NCBI GenBank assembly: GCA_009782665.1
Contig: WRIP01000053.1
Location: 1 to 7,725, forward strand
DNA from: Oscillospiraceae bacterium
Lineage (GTDB): Bacteria; Bacillota; Clostridia; Oscillospirales; Ruminococcaceae
DNA: 7,725 bases
Direction of reading: 5' to 3'
A program made the position numbers and the translations under genes. The notes beneath the pieces were generated by a model. It searched no databases. It saw only the letters and a list, made by a program, of their open reading frames with translations, and was not told the origin of the DNA. Positions 1 through 4,281 of this stretch are shown here, one piece after another (position 1 is the stretch's first letter; each line of letters begins with the position of its first letter).

Positions 1-1173
1 CTCAGAACGATGGAAGAGGAAGAGTGGGAAGGTGATGACATCAACTACGAACTGTTAGCAAGTATACGCAGTGATGTTCTCAAGCTACAGGGCATGTTAG
101 ATGATCTGAGCGACGAAATTGATGATATTTATCTGACAACCGATGATCTGGCAAAGGTTATTGAGCTATGGACCGGGATACCGGCATCGAAAATTGAAGA
201 GAGTAACTACAAGAAGCTTCAGGGACTAAAAGCTGCTATGAAGAAGCGAATCATCGGTCAGGATGAAGCGGTAGACCTGGTGGCTGATGCCATTAGGCGT
301 TCCCGAGTCGGATTGCAGAAACGAATCAGACCTGCATCCTTCATCTTTGTCGGTCCTACCGGAGTGGGTAAAACCGAATTGGTTAAGGTGCTCGCGACAG
401 AACTGTTTGAGAGTGTTGATCCTCTTATACGACTCGATATGTCTGAGTTTATGGAAAAACATGCTGTATCTCGTCTCATAGGTTCTCCTCCTGGATATAT
501 CGGTTATGATGAAGCAGGTCAGTTGACCGAAAAGGTCAGAAGACGTCCATATAGTGTGGTATTGTTTGATGAGATAGAAAAAGCTCATCCCGACGTGATG
601 AATGTCTTGTTACAGATACTGGATGAAGGTAGAGTTACCGATGCTCAGGGACGAACTGTCAATTTTGAGAATACCGTTATCGTTATGACCAGTAATGCCG
701 GTTCGCTAGACAAGGTTACTTTAAAAGGCTTCGGCAGATCTGATGAGACAATCAACGAGGATAAGTCAAGAAAAGCGTTGGATGGTTTCTTAAGACCCGA
801 GTTTATCAGTCGAGTGGATGAAGTAGTAGTTTTCAAGCCTCTCTCAGATGATAGTCTTGCTACGATTGCCGCTCTGATGATAGACGAGATGAAGGAACCT
901 CTGCTAGAGAAGATGATACTGCTCAAATACACCAAACCAGCACTTAAAAAGTTAGCAGAGCTGAGCGGAGGCGGAAAGTATGCCGCAAGAGATCTAAGAA
1001 GAACTATAAGAAAGATGGTGGAAGATGAGATTGCTGCGATTTTAGTAGATAATGTCGATAAACCCATTAGCACAATAAACATCACTACCAGAAACGATAA
1101 CCTGGTAATCGAAGCTACCGGCAGTGAAATGTTATTACCGATAGATAGAGTAGTTGAAGCAAAATCAGTATAG
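1..1173 (+). CDS. Hsp100/Clp family AAA+ ATPase subunit (ClpC/ClpB-like), C-terminal part, 5' end outside window
   Basis: This is an ATP-driven protein unfoldase, probably a cytosolic hexamer that threads substrates into a partner protease or remodels aggregates. The frame is open from base 1, so the N-domain and first AAA module lie upstream. Counting from the first codon in the window, an acidic helical linker (about 4-45) leads to the WTGIP segment and the IIGQDEAV box. The second AAA module follows: Walker A GPTGVGKT (118-125), pore loop GYIGY (165-169), Walker B VVLFDE (186-191), sensor 1 Asn232, arginine finger Arg271 in RPEFISR, and sensor 2 Arg330 in AARDLRR. All ATPase residues are present, so it should be active. 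The tripeptide at the ClpP-docking loop position reads KGF (242-244) rather than the usual aliphatic-Gly-Phe. ClpC, ClpB and ClpE cannot be separated without the N-terminus. The family is certain; the exact paralogue is not. Confidence 0.95.
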   Translation, partial: LRTMEEEEWEGDDINYELLASIRSDVLKLQGMLDDLSDEIDDIYLTTDDLAKVIELWTGIPASKIEESNYKKLQGLKAAMKKRIIGQDEAVDLVADAIRRSRVGLQKRIRPASFIFVGPTGVGKTELVKVLATELFESVDPLIRLDMSEFMEKHAVSRLIGSPPGYIGYDEAGQLTEKVRRRPYSVVLFDEIEKAHPDVMNVLLQILDEGRVTDAQGRTVNFENTVIVMTSNAGSLDKVTLKGFGRSDETINEDKSRKALDGFLRPEFISRVDEVVVFKPLSDDSLATIAALMIDEMKEPLLEKMILLKYTKPALKKLAELSGGGKYAARDLRRTIRKMVEDEIAAILVDNVDKPISTINITTRNDNLVIEATGSEMLLPIDRVVEAKSV

Positions 1174-1753
1174 TACCAAAATACATAAATCTGCTGTCGA
1201 TTCGACAGCAGATTATGATTCTGTTGTCGGAGAGCTAAAAGAAACTGGTGATGATTTAGCAGTAGAGGCATATAAGCTGTTCAACAATGCTTTGATTGGT
1301 CTATTGAAAAAGAAGGGTCCAACAATATTGTTGGATATGGAAGTTACTCCTTCAAGTGTTTCGGAAAAACTTAATGATTATATTGAATGTAATGATAATG
1401 TGTTTAGTATTGAATCATTAATGGATATAACTATCAGAGACTATATCAGGGCATGTTCAGAAAAAGAAATAAGATATCACCTCAAATATATGATGGCTTG
1501 CTTATGGAGTGCCATGCAAAAAGGGAAGACCGACATATTGGCTGAAGCAGCTTTTATAAATAATACTGACGAGAGAATAGATTATATCACTCAGAAAATC
1601 ATCGACAGATTTAACCGATGGGGACAATCTTTACCGAGAAGTCTCAGAAAGAAAGAAGCAATTGATGAAGATAATGATCTGTTTGTGCTTGCACGCAAAC
1701 AGGCCGCAGCAAGAGAAAAAAGAAGTGCTCTGTTAAAAGCTAATATTGAGTAG
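1154..1753 (+). CDS. hypothetical helical protein, 199 aa, TTG start overlapping the Clp gene
   Basis: I do not recognise this protein. It begins with TTG directly after an in-frame TAG (1151-1153), overlapping the last 20 bases of the Clp gene. The next in-frame ATG is at 1337, inside the hydrophobic stretch and with no ribosome binding site. The TTG start by translational coupling is therefore the best choice, though its own Shine-Dalgarno is weak. The sequence looks largely alpha-helical and soluble, with no signal peptide or clear membrane segment. There is an ILLDMEV patch near residue 60, a segment SLMDITIRDYIRACSEKEIRYHLKYMMACLW around 88-118, and a strongly charged C-terminal tail (about 150-199) rich in Lys, Arg and Glu that may be a coiled coil or nucleic-acid contact. 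Codon use is markedly more AT-rich than in the Clp gene; the line 1381-1440 has only 14 G/C in 60. A role tied to the Clp ATPase, such as an adaptor or substrate, is only a guess from the overlap. Confidence 0.72.
   Translation: MKQNQYSTKIHKSAVDSTADYDSVVGELKETGDDLAVEAYKLFNNALIGLLKKKGPTILLDMEVTPSSVSEKLNDYIECNDNVFSIESLMDITIRDYIRACSEKEIRYHLKYMMACLWSAMQKGKTDILAEAAFINNTDERIDYITQKIIDRFNRWGQSLPRSLRKKEAIDEDNDLFVLARKQAAAREKRSALLKANIE
1188..1214. repeat. near-perfect 27-bp palindrome at the Clp/hypothetical gene boundary
   Basis: Two 13-base arms (AATCTGCTGTCGA and its exact complement) flank a single central T. The site begins 14 bases after the Clp stop but lies inside the first codons of the overlapping downstream reading frame. 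No T-run follows, so a classic intrinsic terminator is unlikely. It could act as an RNA hairpin limiting translation or protecting the Clp mRNA 3' end, or as a DNA operator. Confidence 0.7.
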
Positions 1754-1819
1754 CACAGCGAGTAAACGTTGAAATCTATTTAAATAATATGTAAGGAATT
1801 TTAGAAAGGGTAAAATTAA

Positions 1820-2152
1820 ATCTATCTTGATATGTGTAGTTATAACCGGCCTTTTGATGACTAAAGACAGCTTATCATTCGGTTGGAAACTGAGGCAAAA
1901 ATGAGTATACAATCGGATATTTTATCAGGCAAATACATGTCCATATGGTCATACATTCATATACTGGAAAATGAAGTAAATCCTTATGATGATGTAAAGA
2001 AGTCAATAGCAAAGTGGGGAAATGAATTAGAAGCATACTGTGGACCTTCTGATATCATTTATGATACAGGATATAACATTATGAATAATGGAATTAAAAG
2101 ACGAGATGCGTTACACCTTGCTTGTGCATTACCTCTCTATATAACAGAGTAA
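1820..2152 (+). pseudogene. PIN-domain (VapC-like) protein, degraded: lost start, internal stop, missing C-terminus
   Basis: Reading the frame from 1820 gives IYLDMCSYNRPFDD, then a TAA (1862-1864), then RQLIIRLETEAK and on through SYIHILENEVNP to IKRRDALHLACA. This is the layout of a PIN ribonuclease-like domain: first acidic residue in YLD, the NRPFDDQ-type motif, a middle Glu in LENEVNP, and Asp in DALHLACA. PIN proteins of this type are normally about 130-150 aa. Here the region before YLD has no usable start in frame (stops at 1811 and 1817), a stop sits where Gln is usual, and the end after DALHLACA is replaced by seven unrelated residues, so the last acidic residue is lost. An internal ATG at 1901 with GAGG five bases upstream could still start an 83-residue remnant, which lacks the catalytic N-terminus. 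No antitoxin gene is seen beside it. The domain call is strong and inactivity is very likely. Confidence 0.8.
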
Positions 2153-2460
2153 TAGTAAATGATTACGACAATCCACGTGATAAAGTAGATAATATCACTT
2201 CATACATATCTGGATATAGCCAATTCTCTGATTATCGTACTGTTGACTATCCTGTAGGAGAACCAATACTGAACTACTTAACCGCAGTATGGATCAGAAC
2301 CTCAGCAGTACCGGTTTCACAACCCGATCCTACTCCGGAAACAACTATAGCACCAAAGACAGGTGATATGACTAATATCCTCACATGGATATTCACATTA
2401 TCAGGTTCTCTAGTAGCAACAGTCTTACTCTACATCAAAAGGAAACATCAATACAATTAG
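2122..2460 (+). pseudogene. C-terminal remnant of a sortase-anchored (xPxTG) cell-surface protein
   Basis: The frame ends with a complete cell-wall sorting signal: the motif APKTGD (bases 2350-2367), a hydrophobic stretch of about 20 residues (ILTWIFTLSGSLVATVLLYI) and a short basic tail KRKHQYN. Upstream is a Pro/Thr-rich spacer (VSQPDPTPETT), typical of wall-spanning linkers, preceded by about 55 residues of unassigned extracellular-type sequence. There is no signal peptide and no credible start. The frame is open only back to 2098, overlaps the PIN remnant, and offers only a TTG at 2122 without a ribosome binding site. It therefore looks like the 3' end of a larger surface-protein gene whose 5' part was deleted, fused next to the PIN remnant. 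Sortase and anchoring assignments are family knowledge; the truncation is inferred from the sequence. Confidence 0.7.
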
Positions 2461-2475
2461 TTAACAAAACTAACC

Positions 2476-2499
2476 GAGGAGTTGCAAAAGCAGCTCCTC
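2476..2499 (+). terminator. terminator-like hairpin after the surface-protein remnant
   Basis: A 10-bp stem (GAGGAGTTGC with GCAGCTCCTC, one G-T pair) closes an AAAA loop. It begins 15 bases after the stop at 2460. The following bases are only moderately T-rich, so termination may be weak. Its survival suggests that the surface-protein 3' end is original. Confidence 0.55.
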
Positions 2500-2611
2500 A
2501 AGTCATTTATGGGAATAATTTCTACAAACAATGACCATTTATATATCAAATAATGTGAATCCAATTCTATAATATCAAGAATGGTTTAATCATTAGTATG
2601 AGAATACTCCT

Positions 2612-2652
2612 TTACTGTAATATGGCAACAGCCTGTTGCCATATTACAGTAA
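2612..2652. repeat. 41-bp perfect palindrome (20-bp arms, one central base)
   Basis: Two 20-base arms, beginning TTACTGTAATATGG and read back exactly on the other strand, surround a single C at 2632. There is no mismatch. The right arm runs directly into a promoter-like -35 (TTGCAC, 2653-2658), so it could be an operator, or a very stable hairpin if transcribed. No T-run follows on the plus strand. Confidence 0.8.
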
Positions 2653-2681
2653 TTGCACTCGATTTATAGACATGGTACAAT
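2653..2681 (+). promoter_or_regulatory. candidate promoter with extended -10 next to the large palindrome
   Basis: A partial -35 TTGCAC (2653-2658), a 17-base spacer and a -10 TACAAT (2676-2681) preceded by TGG give an extended -10 form. The predicted start near 2688 coincides with the first base of a short stem-forming segment. The -35 matches the consensus at only three positions, so strength is uncertain. Confidence 0.4.
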
Positions 2682-2687
2682 CTTGCC

Positions 2688-2738
2688 ATAGGAAGACCGG
2701 GCAGTCTTGATGGACAGTTAAAGGAGTATCCTATTTTT
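2688..2738 (+). ncRNA. possible short structured RNA, about 50 nt
   Basis: From the predicted start, ATAGGA (2688-2693) can pair with TCCTAT (2729-2734), and TTTT (2735-2738) follows at once. Inside is a hairpin of AAGAC with GTCTT around CGGGCA, and a single-stranded AAAGGAG. A closing stem followed by T residues is the form of a small self-terminating transcript. The stem is only six base pairs, no family is recognised and expression is unknown. Confidence 0.25.
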
Positions 2739-2747
2739 GCTTATATA

Positions 2748-2867
2748 TCACTCTTTAGATTCTTTACGAGCTTCTTTATATTTGTTCACTGACTTTACTA
2801 TTGGAGGTATATTGTACTGTTCAGTAGCATATGATTTACAGACTTTATGTAATGTGAAATCCATCAT
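2748..2867 (-). CDS. doubtful 39-aa reading frame, possibly a gene fragment
   Basis: On the minus strand a frame runs from ATG ATG (2867-2862) to TGA (2750-2748), preceded in frame by a TGA. It encodes a Lys/Glu-rich peptide ending YKEARKESKE, with a composition more protein-like than the other frames here. The frame just upstream (ending near 2845, reading SNACKQIFIILKNDGFHIT) is also protein-like, as if a frameshift had broken one small helix-turn-helix or transposase-type gene. No ribosome binding site is evident. I do not recognise it and would treat it as a possible relic. Confidence 0.22.
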   Translation of the reverse strand: MMDFTLHKVCKSYATEQYNIPPIVKSVNKYKEARKESKE

Positions 2868-2917
2868 TTTTCAGAATTATGAATATCTGTTTACATGCAT
2901 TTGATATACCGATGCTA

Positions 2918-2946
2918 TTGAAATATGAGATATTTAGGGTTACAAT
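2918..2946 (+). promoter_or_regulatory. sigma-A-type promoter for the small membrane protein pair
   Basis: TTGAAA (2918-2923), a 17-base spacer and TACAAT (2941-2946) each match the consensus at five of six positions. Transcription would start near 2953, giving a leader of about 35 bases before the ATG at 2988. A second TATAAT at 2950-2955 lacks a matching -35. Confidence 0.65.
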
Positions 2947-2987
2947 TATTATAATCAATGCTATATACATTCCGTTCGGGAGAGTAT

Positions 2988-3248
2988 ATGAACAACGAAG
3001 ACAGCAGAGTAATCTATAAGGCGGAAACTGTAACCGGGATACAGCAAGAGAGTACAAATACATATAAAGACAGGAGATTTTTCAAGGAACTACTACGAAT
3101 GCTACTGATGCTGATTGTAGTTGCTGTTCTTGTCGTCGGAATCCTGTATGTGATTGCAGAGATAGCAGGATATGAAACGATAGGTAGTTTGGTTGAGGTA
3201 ATGCGTAAGGAACTCATATTTGTTTTCGAACGAATTATTAGAGTATAA
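2988..3248 (+). CDS. small single-pass membrane protein, 86 aa, unknown function
   Basis: The start is set at ATG 2988 because GGGAGAG lies just upstream; an earlier in-frame ATG at 2958 falls within the likely leader and has no ribosome binding site. The protein has a polar N-terminus of about 30 residues (MNNEDSRVIYKAETV), a basic stretch (YKDRRFFKELLR) and one hydrophobic helix of about 22 residues (LLMLIVVAVLVVGILYVIAEIAG). An amphipathic tail follows (GSLVEVMRKELIFVFERIIRV). The charge pattern predicts the N-terminus inside and the tail outside. It shares its plan with the next gene 20 bases downstream and probably forms an operon with it. I recognise no family. It could be a membrane-modulating peptide or an accessory subunit. 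Confidence 0.65.
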   Translation: MNNEDSRVIYKAETVTGIQQESTNTYKDRRFFKELLRMLLMLIVVAVLVVGILYVIAEIAGYETIGSLVEVMRKELIFVFERIIRV

Positions 3249-3268
3249 TACGAAAAGGGGATACAAAG

Positions 3269-3457
3269 ATGGATGATAACCAAGGATACAATGTTGCTGG
3301 TGAAAGACCAAGAAAGAAGAAAAGGGTACTCTTGAGGATAGTTATATGGTTAGTTATTATTGCTGCCATTGTTTTCCTCACCCTATTCCTTGCTGCACGT
3401 ATCGGTGAGTTCAACTCGATTATGGAAATGATCGATTGGATTAAGGATCAAATATAG
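3269..3457 (+). CDS. small single-pass membrane protein, 62 aa, probable paralogue of the preceding gene
   Basis: ATG at 3269 is preceded by AAAAGGGG eight bases upstream, a good ribosome binding site. The protein has a short polar N-terminus, a strong basic cluster (ERPRKKKR), one hydrophobic helix (IVIWLVIIAAIVFLTLFLAA) and an amphipathic end (FNSIMEMIDWIKDQI). The stretch after the helix aligns loosely with the upstream neighbour: ARIGEFNSIMEMIDWIK against AEIAGYETIGSLVEVMRK. With the same order of basic cluster, helix and amphipathic tail, this suggests an old tandem duplication. Topology should be cytoplasmic N-terminus. The family is unknown. The gene is followed by a strong hairpin that probably ends the transcript. 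Confidence 0.65.
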   Translation: MDDNQGYNVAGERPRKKKRVLLRIVIWLVIIAAIVFLTLFLAARIGEFNSIMEMIDWIKDQI

Positions 3458-3475
3458 CTTAGATGAGAAATGCTT

Positions 3476-3505
3476 GAAATAGCGACATACTGATGTCGCT
3501 ATTTC
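3476..3505 (+). terminator. 13-bp hairpin after the small membrane protein operon
   Basis: GAAATAGCGACAT pairs perfectly with ATGTCGCTATTTC around ACTG, 18 bases after the stop at 3457. The A/T-rich base of the stem provides ATTTC at the 3' end but no long T-run follows. It is likely a transcription end or mRNA-stabilising structure. Confidence 0.6.
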
Positions 3506-3507
3506 TG

Positions 3508-3589
3508 AGAGAAAAATCATATTCGCTATCGACTTTTCTCTAAATCTTAGAAGGTGATGCTACCCGAGCATATTCTCATTGTGGTAGCA
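3508..3589 (+). promoter_or_regulatory. leader region upstream of the YdeI-family gene with two further inverted repeats
   Basis: AGAGAAAA (3508-3515) pairs with TTTTCTCT (3534-3541), and TGCTACC (3558-3564) pairs with GGTAGCA (3583-3589), the latter ending 11 bases before the ATG at 3601. A 13-codon frame (ATG 3557, stop TAG 3596-3598) spans the second hairpin and ends two bases before that ATG. Its AAGG lies only two bases from its start, so translation is doubtful. No clear -35/-10 pair was found here. Confidence 0.3.
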
Positions 3590-3600
3590 GAGTATTAGTG

Positions 3601-4164
3601 ATGTCTGACCAACAACTGCTTTTTGCCGTACGAGGTGACTTCCGCGATTGGTTAGAAGTTAATGCAACGACCAGCGAAGGGGTTTGGTTAGTGTTCGATA
3701 AGACCGGTAAAAAACTTACACTGACTGCCGATCAAGCGCTGGAGGAAGCTCTGTGTTTCGGTTGGATCGACTCTCAGATGAAGAGCATTGACGACAATAG
3801 ATACATCAAATACTTCTCCCGTAGACGTAGCAAGAGTATTTGGTCAGAAAAGAACAAGAAGAAGATTGAACTGCTCAGAACAAATGGTCTGATGACCGAA
3901 CTCGGGGAACAAGCAGTCCAAATCGCACAGCAAAACGGTATGTGGGATCGCCCATCAAGTAATGCTATCACCGAACAACAGATTGAGGAGTTCAGCGATA
4001 GATTGAAAGAGTATTCTCCTGCATATGAGAATTTCGTGAACATGTCATTTTCGGTAAGGCGTACATATACTGCACGGTATCTATCTTTTAAGACGGAACA
4101 GGCAAGAGAGCGGGATTTTACGAAGATAGTCCAACGACTGAACAACAATCTGAAACCGATGTAA
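3601..4164 (+). CDS. YdeI/OmpD-associated (OmdA) family protein
   Basis: This is a 187-residue soluble protein of the YdeI/OmdA family, annotated in places as bacteriocin-protection or OmpD-associated; its biochemical role is not firmly established. Recognisable blocks, numbered from ATG 3601, are FRDWLEVNATTSEGVWLVFDK near the start (about 14-34) and the signature ALEEALCFGWIDSQMKSID (46-64). They are followed by RYIKYFSRRRSKSIWSEKN (67-85) and a C-terminal helical half ending SVRRTYTARYLSFKTEQARERDF, matching the family's usual end. The length is normal and nothing is broken. A GTG at 3598 is in frame and would add one residue; the ribosome binding site for either start is weak, and the region is covered by a hairpin. 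The gene stands alone between a probable terminator and the sugar operon promoter. Confidence 0.88.
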   Translation: MSDQQLLFAVRGDFRDWLEVNATTSEGVWLVFDKTGKKLTLTADQALEEALCFGWIDSQMKSIDDNRYIKYFSRRRSKSIWSEKNKKKIELLRTNGLMTELGEQAVQIAQQNGMWDRPSSNAITEQQIEEFSDRLKEYSPAYENFVNMSFSVRRTYTARYLSFKTEQARERDFTKIVQRLNNNLKPM

Positions 4165-4239
4165 CTATAAATATTGGTAGATAATACATTCGTCGGAATA
4201 ACTAGTACGAACGACAGAAAAAAAACAGTAAAATAGCCA

Positions 4240-4275
4240 TATAATATGACTAACAGTAAATTATTTCAAAAGGAG
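4240..4275 (+). promoter_or_regulatory. -10 element and ribosome binding site of the isomerase/mutarotase operon
   Basis: A perfect TATAAT (4240-4245) would start transcription near 4252, and AAAAGGAG (4268-4275) lies six bases before ATG 4282. No acceptable -35 is seen 16-18 bases upstream (an A-run lies there), which suggests dependence on an activator. A weak inverted pair TTCGT (4189-4193)/ACGAA (4207-4211) lies upstream. The strong site decides the start at 4282 over the in-frame ATG at 4246, which overlaps the -10. Confidence 0.5.
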
Positions 4276-4281
4276 TTTAAT

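Larger units (their letters stand above)
2601..2732. repeat. 132-bp element bounded by imperfect 14-bp inverted repeats
   Basis: Bases 2601-2614 (AGAATACTCCTTTA) and the reverse complement of 2719-2732 agree at 13 of 14 positions. Between them lie a 41-bp perfect palindrome, a promoter-like sequence and a small hairpin. The overall form is that of a miniature inverted-repeat element or a structured regulatory segment. I see no convincing target-site duplication in the flanks and no transposase, so the mobile interpretation is unproven. Confidence 0.45.
2461..2917. other. AT-rich intergenic region without a supported protein gene
   Basis: About 460 bases lie between the surface-protein remnant and the promoter of the small membrane proteins. 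The region holds one terminator-like hairpin, the inverted-repeat element at 2601-2738 and one doubtful short minus-strand frame; the rest is featureless AT-rich sequence. The line 2521-2580 has 14 G/C in 60. Confidence 0.6.

Noticed and set aside
645..1271. Minus-strand open frame of 208 codons opposite the Clp gene
   Set aside because: It is antisense to unmistakable AAA+ motifs, has a low-complexity Ser/Leu-rich translation and no family resemblance.
2601..2732. Integron attC site or CRISPR repeat
   Set aside because: The attC core patterns (RYYYAAC/GTTRRRY) are not met, and there is no regularly spaced repeat.
2737..2904. Plus-strand TTG frame of about 55 codons after AAAGGAG
   Set aside because: The spacing is long, the translation is hydrophobic/aromatic without pattern, and it is antisense to a more protein-like frame.
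3014..3311. Minus-strand frames opposite the small membrane proteins
   Set aside because: The plus-strand genes have a promoter, good ribosome binding sites and sensible topology; the opposite frames do not.
4246..4281. In-frame upstream ATG for the isomerase
   Set aside because: It immediately follows the TATAAT box and would lie ahead of the transcript start; AAAAGGAG favours ATG 4282.
4165..4281. Riboswitch ahead of the sugar operon
   Set aside because: The leader from the predicted start to the ribosome binding site is under 20 bases, too short, and no known aptamer pattern is visible.
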